DNA from: Pantoea phytobeneficialis
Lineage (GTDB): Bacteria > Pseudomonadota > Gammaproteobacteria > Enterobacterales > Enterobacteriaceae
Assembly: GCF_009728735.1 (NCBI RefSeq)
Contig: NZ_CP024637.1
Location: forward strand, 592,761-656,760
Direction: 5' to 3'
Length of the DNA stretch: 64,000 nucleotides
Part shown: positions 1-8,273 of the stretch, in pieces
How the letters are laid out: each line of letters starts with the position of its first letter
Numbering within the stretch: position 1 is the first letter of the stretch
Translations under genes and position numbers: made by a program
The notes under the pieces: generated by a model
Database searches by the model: none
Told to the model about the DNA's origin: nothing
What the model saw: the letters and a program-made list of their open reading frames with translations, nothing else

Positions 1-901
1 TTTCGATGGCCGGGATCAGGGTCGGATGCGGGTTAAGGGTCCAGTGCTTGCAGATTTTGCCTTTCAGGCCGAGTTGCTCACCGTAAGTCGGCAGCAGCAA
101 TTCAATCGCCGCGGTGTTAAAACCGATACCGTGGTTAAGTGATTGCACCTGATGTTCGGCGTAGATGCCTTTGATGGCGAGCATCGCCATCAGGATATGT
201 TCCTGTTTAATCAGGCGCGGGTCGCGGGTAAACAGCGGTTCAATAAAGAACGGTTTATCCGCCACCACCACAAAATCAATCCAGGAGCCGGGAATATCGA
301 CACGCGGCAGATCGCACTCGTCATCCACCAGTTCATTGACCTGGGCGATCACGATGCCATCATGGAAGGCAGCCGCTTCCACCAGCGCCGGGGTGTCTTC
401 GGTACTCGGCCCGGTGTACAGGTTGCCTTTTCGGTCGGCTTTGTAACCGGCGATCAGCGCCACGTTCGGTGCCAGATCGACATACAGGCGCGAATACAAC
501 TCGATATAGGTATGAATAGCACCGATTTCGAGGATGTTATCCTCCAGCAGCTGCGAAATACGCAGGCTCTGCGTACCGGCGAAGGAGAAATCGAGTTTAC
601 GGGCGATGCCTTTTTCGAAGATATCGAGGTGCTCGCTGCGCCCGACGCTCGGCATGATCATATGCAGATTATTAACTTTGGCGGGATTGACCTGCGCCAA
701 CATGCGCGAGAGAAAATCGGCTTGTTTCTGGTTGTTGCCTTCCAGCACCACCCGGTCACCCGAGGAGATCAACCGTTCAAGCATCTCTGCCATTTGATCG
801 CTCGGTAGCACTTTCCCTGCCACCTTCACTTCTGCCAGTCTCCGCTGTTTTTCGATGCGCCGCGTATTCCAGACGCGCGGCGAATGCTGTCCTGATGACA
901 T
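1..901 (-). CDS. mdcA: Malonate decarboxylase, alpha subunit (5' part, cut by window edge)
   Basis: Reading the minus strand from an ATG at 901 gives an open frame of 300 codons that runs off the left end; the family is about 550 residues, so the C-terminal part is missing. MdcA is the acyl-carrier-protein transferase subunit of cytoplasmic malonate decarboxylase: it moves malonate onto the acetyl-charged ACP subunit before decarboxylation to acetate. Recognisable stretches are LEGNNQKQADF, NLYTGPSTEDTP, AQVNELVD, LNHGIGFNTAAIELLLPTYG and WTLNPHPTLIPAIE, which agree with Klebsiella MdcA from memory. The start has a strong AGGAGG eight bases upstream. The rest of an mdc operon would be expected beyond base 1. 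Confidence 0.9.
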   Translation of the reverse strand, partial: MSSGQHSPRVWNTRRIEKQRRLAEVKVAGKVLPSDQMAEMLERLISSGDRVVLEGNNQKQADFLSRMLAQVNPAKVNNLHMIMPSVGRSEHLDIFEKGIARKLDFSFAGTQSLRISQLLEDNILEIGAIHTYIELYSRLYVDLAPNVALIAGYKADRKGNLYTGPSTEDTPALVEAAAFHDGIVIAQVNELVDDECDLPRVDIPGSWIDFVVVADKPFFIEPLFTRDPRLIKQEHILMAMLAIKGIYAEHQVQSLNHGIGFNTAAIELLLPTYGEQLGLKGKICKHWTLNPHPTLIPAIE

Positions 902-1057
902 GACTAACCTCCTGAATTCGCGAATCTCAATGATTGCTTCAACTGGATTCAGTCTGGCGTCAGGGCGCGGTTCCATCAATCAAGCAGCGGAGCAGATCGT
1001 TAGCCTGAGAGTAATGATTGGATATTCAGAAGTTTGATGGGGATCAACGACGTTGGC

Positions 1058-1129
1058 GTAGCGGCGCGATTTATCGCGCGTTTTTCCCCATCGTAAAGGT
1101 CAAAAGAGCGCGATAAATCGCGCCGCTAC
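1058..1129. repeat. Paired palindromic repeat (REP-like), right arm also a terminator
   Basis: Two inverted copies of GTAGCGGCGCGATTTATCGC-type sequence face each other around a 28-base spacer, forming one large imperfect palindrome. Read on the minus strand, the arm nearest the deaminase stop (1137) is a GCGCGA-TTTA-TCGCGC hairpin followed by TCTTTT, so it probably ends the permease-deaminase transcript. The remaining 902-1057 stretch holds the mdcA leader; I see no other clear element in it. Confidence 0.8.
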
Positions 1130-1136
1130 GGTTTAC

Positions 1137-1613
1137 TTAACGTTTCTGCCAGAACGACTGTTGCAGCGCAAAGGTTTCCTCATCCAACGCAGCCACCGGG
1201 CCGATTAAACGGATAGGTTTCTGCCCATGCGCAAAAACCGCTGCTGCCGACAGACTCATGGTTGGGTTTTCCTCATGGCTGCCGGTGCATGCCAGTAAGC
1301 GCGTTTCACTCATGCCAAATACCACCCGACCGATATTGGCCCAGTAAATGGTTCCGGCGCACATGCAGCAGGGTTCAACGGCGGTATAAAGCGTACATTG
1401 CCACAAATATTCCGCCGGGAAGTTGCTGGCGGCGATGCGCGCCAGGGTCGATTCCGCATGGTTCACCGTGTCGATATTGCATTGCGTCAGCAAAACGGTT
1501 TGATTGTCCGGTGCCACCAGCACTGCGCCAAACGGATGTTTGCCTAATGCGATAGCGCGTCTGCCGACCTCATTTGATAAACGCAGAAAGTGGATATCCT
1601 GGTCATTAATCAT
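1137..1613 (-). CDS. Nucleoside/nucleobase deaminase, CDA superfamily
   Basis: A 158-residue zinc-dependent deaminase of the cytidine/deoxycytidylate deaminase fold. The zinc site is visible as H52-A-E54 and P81-C82-C83-M84-C85: H52, C82 and C85 hold zinc and E54 is the proton shuttle. Proteins of this size with HAE and PCxxC are mostly guanine deaminases, TadA-like or broad nucleoside deaminases. The linked permease of the xanthine/uracil family points to a free base rather than tRNA as substrate, but the exact base cannot be read from the sequence. Its ATG overlaps the permease stop by four bases (ATGA), so the two are translationally coupled. A repeat-borne hairpin follows its stop. Confidence 0.85.
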   Translation of the reverse strand: MINDQDIHFLRLSNEVGRRAIALGKHPFGAVLVAPDNQTVLLTQCNIDTVNHAESTLARIAASNFPAEYLWQCTLYTAVEPCCMCAGTIYWANIGRVVFGMSETRLLACTGSHEENPTMSLSAAAVFAHGQKPIRLIGPVAALDEETFALQQSFWQKR

Positions 1614-2917
1614 GTGCGTGCTCCATAACCATTCAGGATGGCGTTCAATACCACGGCGGTGAAACCGCCCAGGAAGATGCCGCTGTCAAAAATCAGTTTT
1701 AAGGAGGGCGGCAGGACATGGAAAATTGCCGGAAAGGCCATCGGAACAATCCCCACGGCAACCGAGACAGAGATGATCAGGATGTTCTTTTCATTATTGA
1801 AATCGGTATTTTTCAGCTCCTGAATACCCGCGCTGATGGTCATACCAAACATCAGAATACCGACGCCACCCAACACCGGGCTGGGAATGGCGGCAATGAT
1901 CGCGCCTAATTTCGGGAACACGCCTAAGCCCACCAGAATCGCCCCCGCAGCAATCAGCACCAGTCGACTGGTCACTTTCGTCAACATTATCAAACCGGCA
2001 TTCTGCGAAAATGCATTGTACGGAAAGCTGTTCAGGCAGCCGCCGAGCATGGTGGAGAGTCCATCGGCCCGAATGGCATCCGCCAGGCGGCGGGAGGTGG
2101 TGGGCTGGCCGATCAGTTTGTCGATCAACAACACGTTGCCGGTGGTTTCGGTCATCACAATCAGCATCGAGAGACACATCACCACAATGGGTGCGATATG
2201 AAACTCCGGCATGCCAAAGGCAAATGGCAGGCTAAAACCCACCCAACCGGCAGTGGTGACCGCAGAGAAATCTGTCATTCCTGCCAGGTATGCCAGTGCC
2301 GAACCACAAAACAAGCCGAAAAGAATACTGAAGTTACGCAACACGCCACGGGTCGCGCAGTAGAAAATCAGCGTGATGATTAAGGTTCCGGCCCCCAACA
2401 GCAGTTTATCTACGCTGGCAAAATCAGGCGCATCCGGGTTGCCACCACCCAGCCAGATAGCGGCAGCGGGCATCAGCGAGATACCGATTAACGTAATCAC
2501 ACAGCCAATCACCACCGGCGGAAAAAAGCGCACCAGTTGGCTGAAAATCGGGGCCACCAGCAGGGTAAATAACCCGCAGGCAATCGCCGCACCAAATACT
2601 GAGGTCAGACCAAACTCATGCCCGACCATTAACATCGGCCCCAGCACCACGAAAGAGCAGCCCTGAATCAACGGCAAACGCGCCCCAAAACGCCCTATTC
2701 CCCACGACTGTAAAAGAGTGGCTAATCCCGAGGTCAGTAAACAGGCATTGATCAGCACGATAGTTTCACTGGCTGAGAGTTTCAGCGCTGATGCCAGAAT
2801 CAGCGGAACCGTTACGGTGCCGGCATACATCACCAACACATGCTGGAATCCCAGCGACAGAATACGTCGGACGGTGAGCGGATTTTCCGCCTGCCCGCTG
2901 TTTAACACGCTTTCCAT
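1610..2917 (-). CDS. NCS2-family xanthine/uracil/purine permease
   Basis: A 435-residue inner-membrane proton symporter of the nucleobase:cation symporter-2 family with about 12-14 hydrophobic segments. The start was placed at the ATG at 2917 (MESVLNSGQ), preceded by AGGGGGC, rather than a longer frame beginning at 2959. Family signatures include GFQHVLVMYAGTVTVPL near the N-terminus, a QGCSF-type segment in TM3 and the ETTGN segment, where the glutamate of TM8 normally contacts the base. It lies in one operon with the deaminase and is divergent from a LysR gene 110 bases away. Likely substrates are xanthine, guanine or uric acid; the sequence alone does not decide. Confidence 0.88.
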   Translation of the reverse strand: MESVLNSGQAENPLTVRRILSLGFQHVLVMYAGTVTVPLILASALKLSASETIVLINACLLTSGLATLLQSWGIGRFGARLPLIQGCSFVVLGPMLMVGHEFGLTSVFGAAIACGLFTLLVAPIFSQLVRFFPPVVIGCVITLIGISLMPAAAIWLGGGNPDAPDFASVDKLLLGAGTLIITLIFYCATRGVLRNFSILFGLFCGSALAYLAGMTDFSAVTTAGWVGFSLPFAFGMPEFHIAPIVVMCLSMLIVMTETTGNVLLIDKLIGQPTTSRRLADAIRADGLSTMLGGCLNSFPYNAFSQNAGLIMLTKVTSRLVLIAAGAILVGLGVFPKLGAIIAAIPSPVLGGVGILMFGMTISAGIQELKNTDFNNEKNILIISVSVAVGIVPMAFPAIFHVLPPSLKLIFDSGIFLGGFTAVVLNAILNGYGART

Positions 2918-3027
2918 ACAGCCCCCTGAAAATGAACCATTGAATGATTGACCGCCCAACTATATGTAATTAAAAATGGCAACCAATAATTAGCTGCTTT
3001 CAATAAAACTGAAAGGTGGGGTGTCAG

Positions 3028-3942
3028 GTGAAGTATTCATTGGATCAACTTATGACCTTTGAGCAGGTTGCCCGCTCAGGATCATTTTCTGCTGCCGCAC
3101 GGTTGATGAAGCGTTCACAATCCTCGGTGAATATGGCGATGAGCAACCTTGAGGACGAATTTAACCTCAACCTGTTTGTGCGCACCCCACGCCAAATCAG
3201 CCTTACCCCGCAAGGCCAGACTCTGCGGGAATATGTCAAAACCATTCTGGAGCAATGCAACGCGCTGGAGCAGCGGGTCAGTGCCTTCAATATCCAAACC
3301 GAGGCACACGTTAGCCTGGCGATTGAAGTCCCCTACACCACCGTCGCCGCCGTACTATACGAATTTGCTATGCATTTCCCGGAAGTGGATATCCATGTGC
3401 GTGAACCCTTTCAGGGTGACGTGGAGGCAATGGTAAGAAGAAATGAAGTGGATGTCGGTATCTCCATGTCTCGCCCGGTTGACAGCGATGCCATTGAGTT
3501 CGCGCAGTTAGGCAAACTGATCATGGTGCATGTGGTCAGCTCACAACACCCGTTAGCACAACGTCTGCCGGTGTCATTTGCCGATCTCCATCGCTGGCGA
3601 CATATCACCTTCGGTGAGCAGCAGAAAACCATCTCCACCACGGAATATCTCGGCAGCCCGATGACCTGGCGGGTGGAGAGCTACAACGCGATGATTGATG
3701 CCGCGCTTGCCGGGCTGGGCTGGGCTTCCCTGCCCCGCATTTTTGTGCAGCGAGAGCTGGAACAAGGTGTGCTGACGGAATTGCGCCAGCAGGAATACCC
3801 GCATACCGATTGGGTTGTCGGCGTGGACCTGCTATGGTCGCGCAAGAAACAGCCAGGCCGTGCATTAAGCTGGCTGATTGACCGGCTGATTAAAAATAAA
3901 ATTTTTGAACGAGATGCGGCGGGAAATAGCACGACACTTTGA
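3028..3942 (+). CDS. LysR-family transcriptional regulator, probable controller of the base permease/deaminase operon
   Basis: About 304 residues. An N-terminal winged helix-turn-helix of the LysR type (FEQVARSGSFSAAARLMKRSQ) is followed by a linker helix and a two-lobed effector-binding domain. A GTG at 3028 was chosen because AGGTGG sits about eight bases ahead; an in-frame GTG at 3016 would add four residues but has no ribosome site. It is divergent from the permease gene, the usual arrangement for a LysR protein acting on the shared intergenic region. The ligand is probably a purine or its breakdown product, by context only. Confidence 0.85.
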   Translation: MKYSLDQLMTFEQVARSGSFSAAARLMKRSQSSVNMAMSNLEDEFNLNLFVRTPRQISLTPQGQTLREYVKTILEQCNALEQRVSAFNIQTEAHVSLAIEVPYTTVAAVLYEFAMHFPEVDIHVREPFQGDVEAMVRRNEVDVGISMSRPVDSDAIEFAQLGKLIMVHVVSSQHPLAQRLPVSFADLHRWRHITFGEQQKTISTTEYLGSPMTWRVESYNAMIDAALAGLGWASLPRIFVQRELEQGVLTELRQQEYPHTDWVVGVDLLWSRKKQPGRALSWLIDRLIKNKIFERDAAGNSTTL

Positions 3943-4475
3943 AAAAAAGGGCTCGCCATTTTTTATTATTTTGCTCCCGAGATGTTATTCACGGTGATTA
4001 TCATCATGAATGTAAATCCATAAACATATATTTGCTGCCATCTGATTAATTAATTGTACTTTTTTATATCTGGAAAACTTCTTCCTGGCAGAATAATTCC
4101 CTGGGATTAAAAATCTAATCATCACGGTCAATTTAATTCGCCGATCATTTTCTGTACACCGCCACGCTCGTTGCTATTATAGCAACGCAAAGCACACACA
4201 CAGCAACGTGCTGCGTACGAGAATTTTCCTGAATTAAATGTGCAGCATTTTAACCCGCTCCGTGCGGGTTTTTCTTTTCAATGACTCTCCATTCCCGTCT
4301 TGCAGACGTAAAGAATGCGTTAAGACAAATAAGAATGACAAAATCTGGCGACAAGCCTATGATAATCAACTTAAAAAAACGACCTGTCATTGTCGGAATA
4401 AACGGCTTACCAGGTTTACATAATTCGTTTTCATTTTAATTTTCGCATCTGAATCAGGGTCAGGGCGGAGGAATA
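3943..4475. other. AT-rich intergenic stretch with a possible small-RNA unit
   Basis: This 533-base gap has no convincing reading frame. It contains a short palindrome GTTGCTATTATAGCAAC around 4170-4186 that overlaps a TATTAT box, and a clear intrinsic terminator at 4252-4277. The rest is AT-rich and without recognisable elements. It also holds the leader of the downstream phosphodiesterase gene, whose ribosome site GGAGGA lies just before 4476. Confidence 0.5.
4252..4277 (+). terminator. Intrinsic terminator in the gap before the EAL gene
   Basis: AACCCGC-TCCGT-GCGGGTT followed directly by TTTCTTTT. It is 310 bases past the LysR stop and 200 before the next start, so it may end an unannotated short transcript begun near the TATTAT box at 4175-4180 as well as read-through from the regulator. 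Confidence 0.7.
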
Positions 4476-6266
4476 ATGTACATAAACGACAGTAGCGAAG
4501 ATGGCTGCCAGCGTCTCGCGTTGCAGGTACTGCGGGACCCGGATGAAAGCCGGGATGATGTACTAAGAAAATTTACCAGCCTGGTCAGTAAAACCTTGGG
4601 TATCCCAAGTAGTTTTATCTCGGTAATGGACGATGACCACCAATATATAAAAGTCGCACACAACTTTTTGGTGGGGAAAACCGCCAGGGTTGATTCGATG
4701 TGCCAGTATGTGGTTGACGGTGAGGGTGCCATGATCGTCCATGACACCTGGCAGGATCCCCGTTTCGCAAACAATCCCTTTGTCGTGGGTGAACCTTTTG
4801 TTCGTTTCTATGCCGGGGTGCCGCTAACAAACCGGGAAGGTATGGTACTTGGCAGTCTGTGCGTGGTTGACCGCCAATCCCATCCATTCAGCCCGGACCA
4901 GGTGAATACCCTTAAGTTACTGGCTGAACTGGTGATGTCATTTCTTGAAGCATGGCATGCGGTGGGTTACACCGACCCGGTAACGGGTCTGCCTAACCGC
5001 CAACGCCTGATACGCGATCTTCAATCTCTCGCATCTTCCGGTGATAACACGCCGCGACGCCTGGTGTTGATCGATTGTATTGATATGCCCAGAGCCTATG
5101 AGCTGGCACGTTCTCTGGGGATGGCCCCGGTTGAGGGGCTGCTTAAAGATGTGGCTACGCTGCTGCCCTTACGCCTGCGCCCCGGTAATGATGCGTTGCT
5201 GTATACCATCGCGACGGGACGTTTTGCGGTATTAACCAAACAAGACGGTCGTTTAAGCGCCGCCTGGGTTGCCACAAGGCTTGAGGGTATCAGTGCCGAT
5301 ATGGGAGAAGGTTTGTCGGTCGATCTGACCACCCACACCGGAGAGACGGACTTTATCCCCTCGCGACTTTCCGCACATGAGATTCTGCGACGATCTGTCA
5401 GTGCCCTACATGAAGCCATCTGTCGTGGTGTCCCCGCCATGAGCTTCAGCCTGGCGTCCGATGAACGCCGGACAGAAGATTTCACCCTGGTCAATGATCT
5501 GGCTTCAGCGCTCAAACATGACCGCGAGCTTTACCTGGTTTATCAGCCGAAAATTTGCCTGCAAAGCGGTGAACCGCTCGGTCTTGAAGCGCTGATCCGC
5601 TGGGCGCATCCCATCAGGGGAGAATTGGCACCCGCAGAATTCATTCCCCTCGCGGAGCCGACCACGTTAATAGAAGAACTGACGGTATGGGTAGTCACCC
5701 ATGCGATAGATCGTCTGAAACGCCTCAAGCATAGTGCGATTCAGCTCCCGATTACCGTGAACGTTAGCGTCCGTGACTTCAGCAAAAAGGGCTTTGCCGA
5801 CTGGCTCGAAAAGCTGATGATTGACGCCCGCTTGCCAACCTCGTTGCTCGGTATTGAATGTCTGGAAACCGAACGAATTATTGAAAGCCCGGCTGCCATT
5901 GATGGCCTGGAGATGCTGAAACTTCGGGGATTTGGCATCTCACTGGACGACTTCGGCACCGGTTATAGCAACATCAGCTATCTGCGCCGCATGCCGCTGG
6001 ATGTCATCAAGCTGGATCGCTCAATCATTAATGGCCTGTCCACCGACACCGCTTCACGTATCATCACCAAAAGCATCATCTCCATGCTGAAGGAATTGGA
6101 TTATATGGTGCTGGCTGAAGGAGTGGAGAATATGGAAACCCTTGAGGCATTGAAGGAATTTGGCTGTGACCAGGCGCAGGGTTATTTCTACTCCCACCCT
6201 TTGCGGGAGGAGGAGTTGGATAACTGGCTGGCCTGGAAACTGCGTAATGTTACTTGTCAGCGTTAG
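4476..6266 (+). CDS. GAF-(degenerate GGDEF)-EAL cyclic-di-GMP phosphodiesterase
   Basis: A 596-residue soluble protein. Residues 20-160 form a GAF domain; 165-325 look like a GGDEF domain that has lost its active site, with GRFAVL where GGDEF should be; 340-590 form an EAL domain. EAL residues seen are E371-A-L, N429, E461/E465, DDFGTGYS at 491-498, K512 and E548, so it should hydrolyse c-di-GMP to pGpG. The GAF domain probably senses a small ligand or redox state. There are no membrane segments or signal peptide. It has a good ribosome site (GGAGGA). It is convergent with bdcA, another c-di-GMP-linked gene, 7 bases away. Confidence 0.9.
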   Translation: MYINDSSEDGCQRLALQVLRDPDESRDDVLRKFTSLVSKTLGIPSSFISVMDDDHQYIKVAHNFLVGKTARVDSMCQYVVDGEGAMIVHDTWQDPRFANNPFVVGEPFVRFYAGVPLTNREGMVLGSLCVVDRQSHPFSPDQVNTLKLLAELVMSFLEAWHAVGYTDPVTGLPNRQRLIRDLQSLASSGDNTPRRLVLIDCIDMPRAYELARSLGMAPVEGLLKDVATLLPLRLRPGNDALLYTIATGRFAVLTKQDGRLSAAWVATRLEGISADMGEGLSVDLTTHTGETDFIPSRLSAHEILRRSVSALHEAICRGVPAMSFSLASDERRTEDFTLVNDLASALKHDRELYLVYQPKICLQSGEPLGLEALIRWAHPIRGELAPAEFIPLAEPTTLIEELTVWVVTHAIDRLKRLKHSAIQLPITVNVSVRDFSKKGFADWLEKLMIDARLPTSLLGIECLETERIIESPAAIDGLEMLKLRGFGISLDDFGTGYSNISYLRRMPLDVIKLDRSIINGLSTDTASRIITKSIISMLKELDYMVLAEGVENMETLEALKEFGCDQAQGYFYSHPLREEELDNWLAWKLRNVTCQR

Positions 6267-6273
6267 CTGATTA

Positions 6274-6987
6274 TCAGGCACCAAACGCACCGTCAATGGT
6301 GTGCATGGCCCCGGTCACAAAACTGGCTTCCGGTCCGGCCAGCCATGCCACCATTCCGGCCACCTCTTCCGGCCGACCATGACGCTTAATCGCCATAAAG
6401 CCGTGCATCAATTCTTTCAATGGCCCCTCAGCCGGATTCGCATCCGTATCGACGGGACCGGGCTGGACCACATTGATGGTAATCCCGCGCGGGCCAAAGT
6501 CACGCGCCAGGCCGCGCGCCATCCCCTGAAGGGCGGATTTACTCAACGCGTATGAGGCCATGCCGGGCACGGGCATGCGGTCACCATTAACAGAACCCAT
6601 GATGATAATGCGCCCCCCGTCCGGCATCTGACGTGCCGCCTCGACAGAGGCAAAATAGGGCGCATTGATATTGATTCGAAACAGGCGCTCAACCTCGTCG
6701 GGGTCCTGTTCTAACGCATCACCGAAGGCGATGATCCCCGCGTTAACCACCAAAATATCCAGTGGCCCGCTGTCTCTGACCCGGCCAATCACCGCATCGC
6801 GATCCGCGCTGTCGGTCTGAAAAGCCTGACTGCCCGTCTCTTCCGCCAGCAGTCTGGCGGCTTCTGCCGATCCGGCATAGGTGAAGCTGACCCGAGCGCC
6901 TTCTGCGGCAAAGCGCCGCACAATCGCTGCACCTATGCCCCGGCTGCCGCCAAGTACCAACACTGATTTACCGTCAAAATAAGACAT
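6274..6987 (-). CDS. bdcA: BdcA-like short-chain dehydrogenase, c-di-GMP-binding biofilm dispersal factor
   Basis: 237 residues, the same length as E. coli BdcA, with near-identical blocks (VLVLGGSRGIGAAIVRRF, SVNGDRMPV, KSALQGMARGLARDFGPRG, TGAMHTIDGAFGA). It has the SDR fold: a GGSRGIG dinucleotide loop at residues 13-19, NAG near 84-86, and the catalytic S/Y/K set with Y in SYALSK. In E. coli, BdcA binds c-di-GMP and promotes biofilm dispersal. The E. coli partner repressor BdcR (TetR type) is absent here; instead the gene faces a GAF-EAL phosphodiesterase. The start at 6987 is preceded by GGAGTCGAGG. Confidence 0.9.
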   Translation of the reverse strand: MSYFDGKSVLVLGGSRGIGAAIVRRFAAEGARVSFTYAGSAEAARLLAEETGSQAFQTDSADRDAVIGRVRDSGPLDILVVNAGIIAFGDALEQDPDEVERLFRININAPYFASVEAARQMPDGGRIIIMGSVNGDRMPVPGMASYALSKSALQGMARGLARDFGPRGITINVVQPGPVDTDANPAEGPLKELMHGFMAIKRHGRPEEVAGMVAWLAGPEASFVTGAMHTIDGAFGA

Positions 6988-7180
6988 CCTCGACTCCTGC
7001 GTGATTTGAGGTAGCCGCGAATGGCTACGATGCAGTCAGTTTAGTCGACGTTCACGACAGGTTACCGCACAAATGCGCCCGCTCCCCCAGGCCAGGACCG
7101 GCTAAAAGTTTACCTTCCAAAATCAACGCACCCGGCGTAATCTATATATAAACCATATACGTTTCATATAGGCTAAGGTG

Positions 7181-7426
7181 ATGGGAATCGTAAAAATCTC
7201 CGATCTGATGCATGAGAACCTGCGCGTGGCGAGCACGGCGTTAAGTCGCTCAATTAACGCGCAGGCGGAACACTGGATGAAAATCGGCATGCTGGCCGAG
7301 CTTTACCCGCAGCTTAGTCATCAGGAGTTAACACGCCTGTTGATGCGCGTGGAAATTGATGGCGGCTCCGATCTGGCGCAGCTGCTGAACACCTCTTTAC
7401 CCACTACGCAGGGAATTGCGCAATGA
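7181..7426 (+). CDS. ParD-like small protein
   Basis: 81 residues from the ATG at 7181 (a GTG three bases earlier is possible). The sequence MGIVKISDLMHENLRVASTA followed by SRSINAQAEHWMKIGMLAE resembles the ribbon-helix-helix ParD-like family (PF11903 from memory), usually a DNA-binding antitoxin-like protein. No ParE/RelE toxin follows; instead the stop codon overlaps the start of a methionine aminopeptidase gene by four bases (ATGA). A TATATATAAACCATATACG stretch just upstream may be its own promoter and operator region. Function is inferred from the family and is not known. Confidence 0.7.
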   Translation: MGIVKISDLMHENLRVASTALSRSINAQAEHWMKIGMLAELYPQLSHQELTRLLMRVEIDGGSDLAQLLNTSLPTTQGIAQ

Positions 7427-8208
7427 ACAACATCAAAATGCACTCCGCGCAGGACATCGAACTGGCGCGTGCAGCAGGCCACGACGCTGCCAAAGTGCTG
7501 GCGATGATCACGCCTTACGTGAAACCGGGAGTGACCACCGACGAATTGGATCGCATCTGTCACGATTTCATCGTCAATGAACTAAAGGTCATTCCCGCCA
7601 ATATCGGCTATCACGGCTATACCCGCACCGTCTGCACCTCAATCAACCATGTGGTGTGCCACGGCATTCCCGGCGAGAAAAAACTCAAAGACGGCGATAT
7701 CGTCAATATCGATGTGGCAATTATTAAAGACGGCTGGTACGGCGATACCAGCCGGATGTATTTCGTCGGCACGCCATCGGTACGAGCCAAACGTCTGGTG
7801 GAGATCACTTATCAGTCGATGGTGGCCGGGATTCGCGTAGTTAAACCGGGTGCCACCCTGGGGGATATTGGTGCCGCGATTCAGCAGGTGGCGGAAAAAG
7901 CCGGTTTCTCGGTGGTGCGTGAATATTGCGGTCATGGTGTGGGTGAAATCTATCATGGTGAACCGCAAATTCTGCATTACGGTACGCCGGGCACCGGTCT
8001 GGCGCTGGAAGCTGGCATGATTTTCACCATTGAACCGATGATCAATGCCGGTAAAGCGGGCACCAGCGTGTTGTCCGATGGCTGGACGGTGGTGACCAAG
8101 GATCGTTCTCTGTCGGCCCAGTGGGAACACACCGTAGCGGTGACGGAAACCGGGTTTGATCTGCTGACGCCGTGGCCGGATGGTACGGGCGAATACGAAG
8201 CGATTTGA
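7423..8208 (+). CDS. map: Type I methionine aminopeptidase, probable second copy
   Basis: 261 residues. It removes N-terminal methionine from new proteins. All five metal ligands are present at the positions known from E. coli Map: D97, D108, H171, E204 and E235; the substrate histidine (H80) is also kept. It differs from the housekeeping enzyme around the active site (GHGVGEIYHGEPQ where E. coli has GRGFHEEPQ). The housekeeping map gene normally stands next to rpsB, so this copy, coupled by a four-base overlap to a ParD-like gene, is best read as a paralogue. A perfect palindromic repeat starts three bases after its stop. Confidence 0.88.
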   Translation: MNNIKMHSAQDIELARAAGHDAAKVLAMITPYVKPGVTTDELDRICHDFIVNELKVIPANIGYHGYTRTVCTSINHVVCHGIPGEKKLKDGDIVNIDVAIIKDGWYGDTSRMYFVGTPSVRAKRLVEITYQSMVAGIRVVKPGATLGDIGAAIQQVAEKAGFSVVREYCGHGVGEIYHGEPQILHYGTPGTGLALEAGMIFTIEPMINAGKAGTSVLSDGWTVVTKDRSLSAQWEHTVAVTETGFDLLTPWPDGTGEYEAI

Positions 8209-8210
8209 TC

Positions 8211-8238
8211 GTAGCGGCGCGATTTATCGCGCCGCTAC
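8211..8238. repeat. Single perfect palindromic repeat
   Basis: A 28-base uninterrupted palindrome, GTAGCGGCGCGATT followed by its mirror arm ATCGCGCCGCTAC. It lies three bases after the aminopeptidase stop and 35 before the msrA start. It has no T-run, so it is more likely an mRNA-stabilising or punctuation hairpin than a strong terminator. Confidence 0.85.
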
Positions 8239-8273
8239 GGGTAAACCATATATATCAGGATCAGGGTGTAAGT

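Noticed and set aside
143..808. Open frame of 221 codons on the plus strand
   Set aside because: It is antisense to mdcA, whose minus-strand translation matches a known family over its whole length; the plus-strand product resembles nothing.
4238..4423. 60-codon open frame in the gap before the EAL gene
   Set aside because: It reads across an intrinsic terminator, has no ribosome site and has no recognisable composition.
5200..5260. Active diguanylate cyclase function for the GAF-EAL protein
   Set aside because: The position of the GGDEF loop reads GRFAVL and lacks the metal and GTP-binding residues.
8172..8273. N-terminal extension of msrA
   Set aside because: The frame is open but runs through the end of the aminopeptidase gene and a palindromic repeat; the GTG at 8274 has a proper ribosome site and fits the family length.
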